Assembly (NCBI GenBank): GCA_030667555.1
Contig: DAOUVR010000011.1
Coordinates: forward strand, 1-13,072
Direction of reading: 5' to 3'
DNA length: 13,072 nucleotides
From: Dehalococcoidia bacterium
Lineage (GTDB): Bacteria > Chloroflexota > Dehalococcoidia > E44-bin15
Position 1 is the stretch's first letter, and each line of letters opens with the position of its first letter. Shown piece after piece: positions 6,188-13,072 of this stretch. The position numbers were made by a program, and so were the translations under genes. Below the pieces are notes generated by a model. That model made no database searches, was not told the DNA's origin, and was given only the letters and a program-made list of their open reading frames with translations.

Positions 6188-8266
6188 CTATGCTCCTCCT
6201 ACCTTGACAGTAAGCTGCTCAGCCAAATCTTGAGGCCCCTCTTCATAGCGATAGAACTCCATAGAGTAGTTTGCCCTTCCCTGACTTATGGACCTGAGGT
6301 CAGTAGCATAGCCGAAGGTCTCAGCCAAGGGGACAAAACACCGGACTATCTTGATTGCACCAAGGGATTCAATGCTGTTCACTTGACCCCTTCTGGAATT
6401 GAGGTCTCCAATGACATCGCCCAAGAATTCTTCAGGGGTAGCTACCTCCATCTTCACGATGGGTTCAAGGAGAATAGGCTTTGCCCTTCTCACCCCGTCC
6501 CGCAGGGCCATGGAGCCAGCAACCTTAAAAGCTATGTCAGATGAATCCACATCATGAAAGCTACCATCATATAGCGTAACCTTGATATCGACTAATGGAT
6601 AACCAGCCAAAACACCACTTGCCATAACATCTTTGATCCCGCGCTCCACATGCGGGATATATTTCTTAGGAACAACCCCACCCTCAATCCGGTTGACAAA
6701 CTCAAAGCCACTCCCCCTCTCACCAGGGGCAAGCTCGATCCATACATGCCCATATTGCCCTCTGCCGCCGGTCTGCTTTATAAACTTCCCCTCCGCCTTC
6801 ACCGGCACGGTGATGGTCTCTCTGTAGGCAACCTGGGGCTTGCCCACATTTGCCCTCACGTTGAATTCACGGGACATTCTTTCCACGATCACCTCGATGT
6901 GGAGTTCACCCATCCCTGAGATAACAGTTTGACCCGTTTCCCCATCATAGCGTATAACGAATGTGGGGTCTTCCTCGGCCAGCTTTGTCAGGGCACCATC
7001 CAGTCTATCCTGATCCGCCTTGGTCCTAGGCTCAATAGCAACTTAGATCACCGGCTCGGGGAAGCTAATCGCCTCTAGAATAATGAGAGCATTTGGATTG
7101 CACAGGGTATCGCCGGTGAAGGTGTTCTTCAAGCCTAGAGCAGCAGCGATGTCACCAGCCTCGACCCTGTCAACCTCCTCGCGGGTGTTGGCATGCATCC
7201 GAAGCAGTCGGCCAATCCTCTCCCGATGCTCCCTCCTGGAATTATATACCTGCGCCCTGGCCTCCACCTTCCCCGAATAAACCCTGAAATAGACCAGTCT
7301 GCCAACAAATGGGTCTGATACCACCTTAAAGGCGAGGGCAGAGAACGGAAAGCCCTCGCTGGACGAGCGAGAAATCTCCTTGCCCGTCTTCGGGTCGATG
7401 CCCACAACCGAAGGCACCTCAGCGGGTGAGGGAAGGTAGTCAATAACGGAATCCAGCAAGGGCTGAATCCCTTTATTCCTCAGGGCACTCCCACAGAGAA
7501 CAGGCACCACCTTGTTGGCGATGGTTGCCCTCCGCAGAGCGCTCTTAAGCTCCGAGGCACTCACCTCACCCCCCTCCAAATAAAGTGTCATTATCTGGTC
7601 ATCGTTTTCCGCCAGCCTCTCCACCATCTCCTCACGATAACGGCTTGAGGCTTCCTCATATTCCTGAGGGATATCCTTTTCTACAGGTTCTTCAGTTAGC
7701 TCCCCAGTAAACACCCATGCTTTTTCCTCTATTAAGTCAACAACACCCTCAAAAGAAGCTTCACTACCAAGGGGCAATTGTATCGGCAGGGCGGTAGCGC
7801 TCAATCTCTCGCTAATCATCTCAACAGTGCGGTAGAAGTCGGCCCCGACGCGGTCCATTTTATTGACAAAGCAGATTCTAGGCACGCCGTACCGGTCTGC
7901 CTGCCGCCACACCGTCTCTGATTGGGGCTCAACACCGGCCACCGCATCAAGAACCACAATACCTCCATCGAGAACTCGAAGGCTTCGCTCCACCTCAGCG
8001 GTAAAATCCACATGCCCTGGAGTATCGATGATGTTAATGCGATGGTCCTGCCAATAACATGTTGTCGCCGCAGCGGTAATGGTAATCCCCCGCTCCTTTT
8101 CCTGCTCCATCCAGTCCATTTTCGCCGTTCCGTCATCCACCTCTCCCAATTTATAGGTGCGACCCGTATGGTATAGAACCCGCTCTGTGGTCGTTGTTTT
8201 CCCAGCATCGATATGGGCAATAATTCCAATATTCCTGATTAGCTCCAAAGGGACTAACCTGGGCAT
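6188..8266 (-). CDS. fusA: Elongation factor G, interrupted by one in-frame TAA
   Basis: EF-G is the GTPase that drives ribosomal translocation and, with RRF, recycling. The whole frame spans 692 codons plus stop, the normal length. The G domain has AHIDAGKT (17-24), RGITI, DTPGH (81-85) with the catalytic His, NKMD (135-138) and CGSALRNKG. Domains III-V are covered by GMGELHIEVIVERM and GDVIGDLNSRRGQ, ending with the usual TDLRSISQGRANYSMEF. At codon 408 the sequence reads FPEPVI, stop, VAIEPRT, where the family has Ser. The frame does not shift, and the 3' part has no SD site to restart translation. The ATG at 8266 is preferred over GTGs at 8278/8275 because GGTGAGG sits just before it as SD. 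Automatic calling would split this into two products. Confidence 0.9.
7043..7045 (-). other. In-frame TAA at fusA codon 408 (expected TCA, Ser)
   Basis: The codon reads TAA between ATC (Ile) and GTT (Val). EF-G proteins have FPEPVIS at this point. Changing one base (plus-strand 7044, T for G) restores TCA and an unbroken 692-codon gene. TAA is also the normal stop of rpsL, rplC, rplB, rplW and rplV here, so reassignment of TAA is unlikely. Confidence 0.92.
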
Positions 8267-8271
8267 AGTCC

Positions 8272-8742
8272 TCACCACCGATAGTGCGCAAAGGCCCTGT
8301 TTGCCTCCGCCATTCTATGAGTATCCTCACGCTTCTTAATGGTCGCCCCCTGTCGCTGTGCAGCATCCAGAATCTCCGCCGCAAGCTTCTCCACCATAGA
8401 CTTGCCCCCACGGCCCCTAGCTGACCGCACCAGCCAGCGCATAGCCAAGGAAAGACCACGGTCGGGCCTTACCTCTATAGGCACCTGATAGGTGGCGCCG
8501 CCAACGCGGCGCGGCTTAACCTCAAGAAGTGGTGTGGCATTTTTAATTGCCTGCTCCAGGGTATCCACAGGGTCTTTCTTCATGTGCTCCCTAACGATAT
8601 CCAGAGCCCCATATACAATCCGCTCCGAAACGCTCTTCTTGCCCCGGGTCATCACCCTGTTGATCATCCTGGCCACGGTTACGCTCTGATACCGAGGATC
8701 AGCGTCTATCTTTCTTTTTACCACCCGTGCTCTTCTGGGCAT
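8272..8742 (-). CDS. rpsG: 30S ribosomal protein S7
   Basis: S7 nucleates assembly of the small-subunit head and contacts tRNA at the E site. The 156-residue product is the standard bacterial length. It begins MPRRARVVKRKIDADPRYQS and contains MINRVMTRGKKSVSERIVYGAL, KPRRVGGATYQVPIEVRPDR and RGGKSMVEKLAAEI, all diagnostic. It ends KKREDTHRMAEANRAFAHYRW, the usual C-terminus. The ATG has a strong GAGGAAGG SD site within the 14-nt gap after rpsL. Its TGA overlaps the SD site of fusA. Confidence 0.98.
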   Translation of the reverse strand: MPRRARVVKRKIDADPRYQSVTVARMINRVMTRGKKSVSERIVYGALDIVREHMKKDPVDTLEQAIKNATPLLEVKPRRVGGATYQVPIEVRPDRGLSLAMRWLVRSARGRGGKSMVEKLAAEILDAAQRQGATIKKREDTHRMAEANRAFAHYRW

Positions 8743-8756
8743 TCTTGTCCTTCCTC

Positions 8757-9185
8757 TTAGACAGTGCTAGGTTGCCTGGACCGCTTCGTCCCATACTTGC
8801 TGCGAGCCTGCCGCCGATTTTCCACGCCCTCCGTATCCAAAGTACCACGAATAATATGGTATCTCACTCCGGGCAAATCCTTCACGCGACCTCCCTCAAG
8901 AAGCACCACCGAGTGTTCCTGGAGGCTGTGCCCCTCCCCAGGGATATAAGCAGTTACCTCGATCCCATTGGTCAGCCTAACGCGGGCGACCTTTCGCAAA
9001 GCGGAATTGGGCTTCTTCGGAGTTACTGTTTTGACCGCGGTGCACACCCCACGCTTCTGGGGTGCACCTTTCCTCTGCTCCATTGTACCCTTTAAGGAAT
9101 TGTAGGCCCAACCCAGCGCCGGTGCCTTAGTCTTCTTTTTACTCTTTTTTCGCCCCGATCGGATAAGCTGATTAACAGTAGGCAT
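8757..9185 (-). CDS. rpsL: 30S ribosomal protein S12
   Basis: S12 shapes the decoding centre; changes in it cause streptomycin resistance or altered fidelity. The 142-residue product begins MPTVNQLIRSGRKKSKKKTK and carries the decoding loop KKPNSALRKVARVRLTNG and the second conserved loop VRYHIIRGTLDTEGV. Both streptomycin-site lysine positions look wild type (TPKKPNS; in the second loop the usual Lys/Arg context is GGRVKDLPGVRYH). Between KAPAL and GAPQKRGVC it has an insertion of about 13 residues relative to the E. coli form, common in several phyla including Chloroflexota. A TTG directly before the ATG could be called as start, but ATG at 9185 gives the canonical MPTVNQL and has AGGAG about 7 nt upstream. 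It is the first gene of the ribosomal operon. Confidence 0.97.
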   Translation of the reverse strand: MPTVNQLIRSGRKKSKKKTKAPALGWAYNSLKGTMEQRKGAPQKRGVCTAVKTVTPKKPNSALRKVARVRLTNGIEVTAYIPGEGHSLQEHSVVLLEGGRVKDLPGVRYHIIRGTLDTEGVENRRQARSKYGTKRSRQPSTV

Positions 9186-9245
9186 CAATTTCTCCTATTC
9201 GTGACCAAAATTAAAGGCCGCAAGCCATCAAGACTGAGCTGCATT

Positions 9246-9297
9246 ACTAGCCCGGCCCCGTAGGCCTTCCGACCTCCAGACCCCTACCCTGGCTAGT
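9246..9297 (-). promoter_or_regulatory. Potential folded RNA leader upstream of rpsL
   Basis: The transcript from the rpsL promoter would have a leader of about 120 nt. Within it, ACTAGCC at one side pairs with GGCTAGT at the other (positions 9246-9252 with 9291-9297, 7 bp). Inside that is a second 5-bp stem, 9260-9264 with 9283-9287. The enclosed loop is purine rich. Such leaders often bind a ribosomal protein for feedback control, but no known class is recognised here and the stem could be fortuitous. Confidence 0.4.
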
Positions 9298-9316
9298 TAC
9301 TGACCACCAAACAACT

Positions 9317-9345
9317 AATGTACCATTATTTCATGAATGTGTCAA
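9317..9345 (-). promoter_or_regulatory. Sigma-70 type promoter of the rpsL-rpsG-fusA-S10 operon
   Basis: On the minus strand a perfect TTGACA (9340-9345) is followed by exactly 17 nt and then TACATT (9317-9322), which matches 4 of 6 bases of the -10 consensus including the key A and final T. It begins 6 nt after the prmC stop. The start of transcription should fall near 9310. Spacing and the absence of another candidate make this the likely main promoter for the ribosomal operon. Confidence 0.75.
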
Positions 9346-9351
9346 GCAGAA

Positions 9352-10203
9352 CTAGATTCTGATTTTAAGCACCCTTGCTCTACCACCCAGATCCTTTACC
9401 AACTCGACGCTCGCCGCCAGTGGTAAAAGCGGTCTTAGTGAGGCTGCAGCCCCTCCCTGAACATATCCAATCTCCAAAAGGATCAAACCCTCAGGGCGGA
9501 GTTTATCGCCGACTTTGACCAAGAGTTGGCGTACCTTGTCCAGCCCATCTCCGCCGCCAGCAAGAGCCTCTAATGGCTCGAACATCCTTATCTCATTACC
9601 AAGTTTGTCCAACTCTGCATCTCCAATGTAAGGGAGATTGGCGATGATGATATCCACTGGCTCGGGGAGAGGGGCAAGCACATCGCCCTCCAGGAGATGG
9701 ACTCGATCTTGAACCCCGTGCCTCTCACAATTAACCCTAGCTATCTCCAGGGCACTAGCGGAGATATCGGTGGCATATATCTCGGCTTTCGGCAGAAGCA
9801 GAGCCAGCGAGATGGCAATAGCACCACTCCCGGTGCCAATCTCCGCGATGATGGGGGCTCCCGCCGGGAACCGGCCTCTCACAAAATCGAGGGTCTCCTC
9901 CACCAGCAGCTCGCTTTCCGGCCGGGGAATGAGCACCCCAGGGGCAACATGGAAATCATAGCCAAAGAACTCGCGGTGCCCTACAATGTAAGCTACTGGC
10001 TCATTAGTGAGGCGACGGTTGACAAGTTGCGTCAAGACCTCAGCATCACCATTCGATAGTTCCTCTCCTAGCAAGGCATAAAGCTTGGCACGGTCGATGC
10101 CCAATACGTGCATCAGAAGTATCTCGGCTTCAAGAGAGGCCTCTTCGAACGAGTGAGCGGCCAGGGTCTTTGAGGCTTTGTGGAGCGCCTCACCTATGGT
10201 CAA
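9352..10203 (-). CDS. prmC: Release factor glutamine methyltransferase PrmC (HemK)
   Basis: PrmC uses S-adenosylmethionine to methylate the glutamine of the GGQ motif in release factors, raising termination efficiency. The 283-residue product has the usual size. The N-terminal helical substrate-binding part covers about residues 1-90, with EPVAYIVGHREFFGYDF and LIPRPESELLVE at the border. The Rossmann-like domain has the SAM motif EIGTGSGAIA (121-130). The catalytic motif is NLPY (189-192), a variant of the common NPPY that keeps Asn and Tyr. TTG is chosen as start because it overlaps the prfA stop (TTGA) and has GGAGGG about 9 nt upstream. It is encoded right after its substrate RF1, which supports the call. 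The stop lies 6 nt before the -35 box of the next operon. Confidence 0.95.
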   Translation of the reverse strand: MTIGEALHKASKTLAAHSFEEASLEAEILLMHVLGIDRAKLYALLGEELSNGDAEVLTQLVNRRLTNEPVAYIVGHREFFGYDFHVAPGVLIPRPESELLVEETLDFVRGRFPAGAPIIAEIGTGSGAIAISLALLLPKAEIYATDISASALEIARVNCERHGVQDRVHLLEGDVLAPLPEPVDIIIANLPYIGDAELDKLGNEIRMFEPLEALAGGGDGLDKVRQLLVKVGDKLRPEGLILLEIGYVQGGAAASLRPLLPLAASVELVKDLGGRARVLKIRI

Positions 10204-11270
10204 ACCAACTGACCCTCCAACCGCTTCGTCTGTTCGCTTGTTGCGAGGGCGTCGATGAGAGGATCCAACTCACCTTCAAGAATGCGCTCCAGATTATGCA
10301 GGGTGAGTCCGATCCTGTGGTCGGAGACGCGACTCTGGGGAAAGTTATAGGTGCGGATCTTCTCCGAGCGCTCCCCAGTACCCACCTGCGAGCGGCGTTC
10401 CTTCGCAATCTCCTCAAAATGCCTCCTTTGCTCCTGATCGAGGATGCGGGCCCGGAGCACCGCCATCGCACTATTCTTGTTTCTCAACTGTGAGCGCTCA
10501 TCCTGACATGTAGAGACAATCCCCGTGGGCAGGTGGGTGATGCGTACCGCGGTGGCTACCTTGTTCACACTTTGCCCTCCATGCCCACCACTGCGGAAGA
10601 TATCTACCTTAAGGTCATCAGGTTTGATATCCACCTCCACCTCCCCAGGCTCGGGAAGGACGGCAACGGTAACGGTGGAGGTATGGATGCGGCCGCTAGA
10701 CTCGGTGACGGGCACCCGCTGCACCCGGTGCACCCCACGCTCATACCTGAGCCTGCTAAAAGCGCCTTTGCCCTTGACCTCGAAGATGATCTCCTTAAAT
10801 CCACCGATGCCGCTTTGATTTCTATCGATCACATCCACCTGCCACCTTTTGATCTCCGCATAGCGGGTATACATGCGAAACAGGTCGGCGGCAAACAGGC
10901 CAGCCTCATCCCCTCCGGCGCCGGCGCGAATCTCCACAATGACATCCTTGCCACCATAGGCATCCTGGGGTACAAGGGCAGCTTCTAACTCCTGGGTAAG
11001 ACTCTCCAGGCATGCCTCCAAGCTTTCCAACTCCTCTTTTGCCAGCGCAGCCATCTCATCGTCCAGGCCATCATGCAGCATGGCGCGCGTCTCCTCAAGG
11101 GTTCGAGATGTGTCCTTGTACTCACGATATATGGCAACCAAGTCGCTAATTCCCGCCTGCTCCTTGGCCAAGATCTGAAGGCGCTCATGGTCAGCAGCAA
11201 CCTCAGGCTGAGCCATGAGCTGGTTCAGCTCCTCATAGCGTTTTTCTACCACTTCCAGTCTATTCAGCAT
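10200..11270 (-). CDS. prfA: Peptide chain release factor 1
   Basis: RF1 recognises UAA and UAG in the ribosomal A site and triggers peptide release. The 356-residue product has the usual length. Visible features are an N-terminal coiled-coil-like domain (1-105), GAGGDEA near 117-123, the stop-codon reading motif PVT (187-189), which is the P-x-T form of RF1 rather than the SPF of RF2, and GGHGGQSVNK with the catalytic GGQ at 231-233. The GGQ glutamine is the target of the PrmC encoded next. The ATG has GAGGG about 7 nt upstream. The gene overlaps prmC by 4 nt, so the two are co-translated. Because RF1 reads UAA, its presence supports TAA being a real stop in this genome. Confidence 0.98.
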   Translation of the reverse strand: MLNRLEVVEKRYEELNQLMAQPEVAADHERLQILAKEQAGISDLVAIYREYKDTSRTLEETRAMLHDGLDDEMAALAKEELESLEACLESLTQELEAALVPQDAYGGKDVIVEIRAGAGGDEAGLFAADLFRMYTRYAEIKRWQVDVIDRNQSGIGGFKEIIFEVKGKGAFSRLRYERGVHRVQRVPVTESSGRIHTSTVTVAVLPEPGEVEVDIKPDDLKVDIFRSGGHGGQSVNKVATAVRITHLPTGIVSTCQDERSQLRNKNSAMAVLRARILDQEQRRHFEEIAKERRSQVGTGERSEKIRTYNFPQSRVSDHRIGLTLHNLERILEGELDPLIDALATSEQTKRLEGQLV

Positions 11271-11287
11271 ACTTCGCCCTCAGCAAT

Positions 11288-11309
11288 AAAAAGACCCCCA
11301 AAAGGGGAC
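11288..11309 (-). terminator. Small GC hairpin with T-run between hisS and prfA
   Basis: Reading the minus strand, CCCC-TTTT-GGGG (11304-11307 with 11296-11299), extended by two G-T pairs, is followed by C and TTTTT (11288-11292). This resembles a weak intrinsic terminator for hisS transcripts. The stem has only four GC pairs. It lies at or just after the predicted start point of the prfA promoter, so its effect on that transcript is unclear. Confidence 0.45.
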
Positions 11310-11315
11310 TGTAAT

Positions 11316-11343
11316 ATTATACCACAAGCTGACTATTTTTCAA
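11316..11343 (-). promoter_or_regulatory. Sigma-70 type promoter for prfA-prmC
   Basis: TTGAAA (11338-11343, 5 of 6) is separated by 16 nt from a perfect TATAAT (11316-11321). The -35 box lies over the last codons of hisS, its TAG falling inside the spacer. Transcription would start near 11309, about 40 nt before the prfA ATG. The perfect -10 box makes this a good candidate despite the short spacer. Confidence 0.65.
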
Positions 11344-12607
11344 AACTGGCATCGGGATTCCTCAGCAGGCCGAGAACTTCATGTGCAGGCACCTTCCGCT
11401 GTTCCCCTTTCTCCATGTTCCGCAGCACCGCTGTGCCCTCCCTGACCTCATCCTCCCCGATGATAAGGGCGTATGCCGCCCCCAGAGCATTAGCCTGCCT
11501 GAGCTGTGCCTTGAGGCTTCTATCGCCAAGGTTGGATACTACGGCAATTCCTCCCTGGCGAAGCTCTGCCGTTAGCTTGACAGCCTCAGCCTTCGCCTCA
11601 TCCCCCAAATAAGCGACGAAGACCCTCTGGGCTGAGGGAACAGGCGGTATCATCCCGTGCTGCTTCATATTGAGCATGATTCGTTATACACCCACAGCAA
11701 AGCCAATGGCCGGGGTTGGTTTACCACCCAGCTCTTCGATGAGGTCGTCATAACGTCCACCGCCGCCCACGGCGCTCTGCGCCCCTTCCTCGCCCTGGGG
11801 CTGTATCTCGAAAACTGTCTTGGTATAGTAATCGAGACCCCGCACCAGACGATGGTTCTTTTCGAAAGGAATTCCCAGTATTAGAAGATACTTCACAACG
11901 CTCTCAAAATGCTCCTTACATTGGGAGCACAGATGCTCGATGCTTCTCGGGGCCGATTGAGCAATATCCTGGCAAGAGGGTTTTTTGCAGTCCATCAGGC
12001 GCAGCGGATTCTTTCGAAGCCTTGCTTTACAATCGGGACACAGCCGATCGACATGAGCCGAGTAATGCCCCTTAAGCTCCTCCAGATACACGGGGCGGCA
12101 TAATTTGCAACCGATACTGTTTAACTGAAGAGAGAGATTCCTTAAGCCCAGAGAGTCGAAGAACTGCCACGCCACGTCGATCACCTCGGCATCCAGCGCC
12201 GGGTCGCCATCACCGATGGCCTCAACGCCAAACTGCTGATGCTGCCGGTATCTGCCTTTTTGCGGTCGCTCGTATCTGAAAATGGAGGCGAAGTAATAGA
12301 GCCTCACCGGCTGGGGCAAGTTATGCATGCCGTGCTCGATATAGGCGCGGCAGATGGGAGCGGTGCCCTCAGGGCGCAGGGTCATCGCCTGACCGCTGCG
12401 GTCATCAAAGGTATAGGTCTCCTTCTCCACAATATCCGTGCCCGGCCCAATGGTGCGAACAAAAAGACGGGCATCTTCGAAAACAGGAGTATCAATGCGC
12501 TCATAGCCGTAGAGCTGGCATAGCGAAGCTGCCCTCTCTTCGATATATCTAAAGTAGCCCTGTTCCCCGGGCAGGATATCCGATGTGCCCCTTGGCGCCC
12601 TATACAA
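11333..12607 (-). CDS. hisS: Histidyl-tRNA synthetase, interrupted by one in-frame TAA
   Basis: HisRS charges tRNA-His with histidine. The full frame spans 424 codons plus TAG, the normal class II HisRS length. Present are class II motif 1 around RYIEERAASLCQLYGYERID, motif 2 with LRPEGTAPICRAYI and ASIFRYERPQ (to about 117), the insertion domain with CxxC pairs (CKLC, CPDC, CSQC), the HisA motif RGLDYY (256-261), and motif 3, GGGRYDDLI to GFAVGV. The C-terminal anticodon-binding domain follows (VFVAYLGDEAKAEA, VVSNLGDRSLKAQLRQANALGA). Codon 308 is TAA where motif 3 has Glu (GVER), so the frame is cut in motif 3 though the downstream part is intact and in phase. No SD site supports restart at the later ATGs. 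TTG is the start, with AAAGGAGGG upstream and the normal N-terminus YRAPRGTSDILPGE. Confidence 0.9.
11684..11686 (-). other. In-frame TAA at hisS codon 308 (expected GAA, Glu)
   Basis: The sequence reads GTG GGT GTA TAA CGA ATC ATG. HisRS motif 3 is GFA-x-G-x-ER, so the TAA replaces Glu and the next codon, CGA, is the conserved Arg. One base change (plus-strand 11686, A for C) restores GAA and an unbroken gene. Confidence 0.9.
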
Positions 12608-12630
12608 GGAAACCCTCCTTTCACCAATCT

Positions 12631-12660
12631 AGCATACCGTATGGTGAAAAGAGTTGTAAA
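12631..12660 (-). promoter_or_regulatory. Candidate promoter of hisS
   Basis: TTTACA (12655-12660, 5 of 6) is followed after 18 nt by TATGCT (12631-12636, 4 of 6). Transcription would start near 12624, leaving a leader of under 20 nt that just includes the AAAGGAGGG SD site of the TTG start. Boxes are imperfect, so the call is tentative. Confidence 0.4.
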
Positions 12661-12740
12661 GAGCATATACTCGTCCAGTACATTAGTGCCATTCCTTCCC
12701 CATTGTCCCTTTCGTTGCTGTGAGCTGAAACCCTGAGTGC

Positions 12741-12790
12741 AGCGAAGGGGAATCGACACCCTTTGTTATCCTGACCCTGAACCCTTCGCT
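12741..12790. repeat. Inverted repeat AGCGAAGGG / CCCTTCGCT
   Basis: AGCGAAGGG at 12741-12749 is perfectly complementary to CCCTTCGCT at 12782-12790. The flanks (CCCTGAGTGC before, ATCCTGACCCTGA inside) resemble the 'TCCTGAG...GAAG' palindromic repeats scattered in many environmental bacterial genomes. It lies directly next to the second palindrome and together they look like a composite or decayed copy pair. Confidence 0.55.
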
Positions 12791-12792
12791 TC

Positions 12793-12870
12793 CTTTCATT
12801 CTGAGGGAGCGGAGCGACCGAAGAATCTAACCCCACCACTGAGATTCTTCGCCTTCGGCTCAAAATGACA
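12793..12870. repeat. Palindromic repeat element (REP/MITE-like) TCATTCTGAG...GAAGAATCT
   Basis: The left arm (12793-12829) runs TTTCATTCTGAG ... CGAAGAATCTA and the right arm (12841-12870) is GAGATTCTTCG ... CTCAAAATGACA, its near-perfect reverse complement at both ends. The arms differ in length in the middle, where the left arm holds GGAGCGGAGCGAC. A short spacer separates them. This is the widespread intergenic 'TGTCATTCTGAG' type of palindrome, non-coding and probably moved or copied in trans. No transposase is nearby. Confidence 0.75.
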
Positions 12871-13072
12871 CAATGGGGTCAGTTCGCAATCCACCACGCC
12901 GCTTGCCTTCGGAACCACCAGGGATGAAAATAGGTGTGCATCTGTTTGTGACACTTCCCGAAACCGTATTTTCGCGGCAATGAAAAGTGAAAGGATGCCT
13001 TACTATGATGAAATGGTGTCACTTATCTATCCCAACGAGACCAGCATTTGGGCCAGCAAGGTTGACCAACCA

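Larger units (their letters stand above)
12608..13072. other. Intergenic region upstream of hisS, no gene supported
   Basis: This 465-bp stretch holds a candidate hisS promoter and the palindromic repeats listed separately. To the right of the repeats, positions 12871-13072 contain no recognised gene. All minus frames hit stops soon after entering from the right edge. On the plus strand one frame stays open to the edge from an ATG at 12980 (MKSERMPYYDEMVSLIYP...), but it has no SD site and no recognisable motif, so it may be the first codons of a diverging gene or chance. Confidence 0.6.

Noticed and set aside
6188..8278. Reading fusA as two separate genes (8278-7043 and 6913-6188) or as a programmed frameshift
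   Set aside because: The 43 codons between the two open parts continue EF-G in the same frame (VAIEPRTKADQDRLDG and onward), so there is no shift. The second part begins mid-domain without an SD site. A single codon is wrong, not a gene boundary.
9189..9192. TTG at 9186-9188 as the rpsL start
   Set aside because: It only adds one Met before the canonical MPTVNQL; the adjacent ATG has better spacing to AGGAG.
7043..11686. TAA reassigned to an amino acid in this organism
   Set aside because: TAA ends rpsL, rplC, rplB, rplW, rplV and the ABC ATPase at expected positions, RF1 is present, and the two internal TAAs stand for different residues.
11333..12607. HisRS split into catalytic and anticodon-binding halves as in HisZ/HisS-like paralogues
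   Set aside because: The downstream part starts at an internal methionine with no SD site, and the six residues around the stop match motif 3 exactly. A natural split would not cut motif 3.
12621..12863. 80-codon minus-strand frame upstream of hisS
   Set aside because: It runs through the palindromic repeats and the hisS promoter, has a low-complexity start and no family resemblance; a repeat artefact.
12980..13072. Possible start of a plus-strand gene running off the right edge
   Set aside because: The frame is open and the residues look plausible, but there is no SD site, no motif and only 31 codons to judge. Sequence beyond the window is needed.
1..13072. tRNA, rRNA, CRISPR array, prophage or integron
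   Set aside because: No cloverleaf, regular spacer-repeat array, integrase or phage gene was seen. The only tandem repeat is the coding one in rpsC.

Overview
All supported genes in this window are on the minus strand, so transcription runs from high to low coordinates. The content is bacterial core translation machinery. In transcription order it reads hisS, then prfA-prmC, then a long str/S10 ribosomal cluster: rpsL, rpsG, fusA, rpsJ, rplC, [ABC permease, ABC ATPase], rplD, rplW, rplB, rpsS, rplV, rpsC. The last gene runs off the left edge. There is no tuf gene between fusA and rpsJ. Moderate GC content, GTG/TTG starts with strong Shine-Dalgarno (SD) sites, an S12 with an internal insertion, and palindromic 'TCATTCTGAG...GAAGAATCT' repeats suggest an uncultured Chloroflexota member, perhaps Dehalococcoidia. 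This placement is an inference from gene order and sequence style; no search was run.

Layout by region. Positions 12608-13072 are noncoding as far as I can tell and hold palindromic repeats and a candidate hisS promoter. Positions 11333-12607 encode histidyl-tRNA synthetase, broken by one in-frame TAA. A promoter and a small hairpin sit between hisS and prfA. RF1 (prfA) and its methyltransferase (prmC) overlap by a few bases and form a natural pair. Positions 9186-9351 hold a good sigma-70 promoter with a perfect TTGACA box, followed by a leader of about 120 nt that can fold. This leader starts the ribosomal operon. The cluster from rpsL to rpsC is packed tightly, with most gaps 0-14 nt and SD sites often overlapping the preceding stop codon.

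Two things stand out. First, a MacB/FtsX-type permease and a LolD/MacB-type ATPase lie between rplC and rplD, inside one of the most conserved gene orders in bacteria. They are joined to both neighbours as tightly as ribosomal genes are to each other. Second, two essential genes, fusA and hisS, each carry a single in-frame TAA at a position where the family has a conserved sense residue (Ser and Glu). The reading frame and the protein sequence are otherwise intact. Both are explained by one G:C to T:A transversion, which points to sequence error or template damage, or less likely to real mutation, rather than to a changed genetic code.

The genes work together in protein synthesis: His-tRNA charging, ribosome assembly (S12, S7, S10, L3, L4, L23, L2, S19, L22, S3), translocation (EF-G), termination (RF1) and RF1 modification (PrmC). 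The ABC pair is the functional outsider. Its position implies co-expression with ribosomal proteins. Its substrate cannot be read from the sequence.
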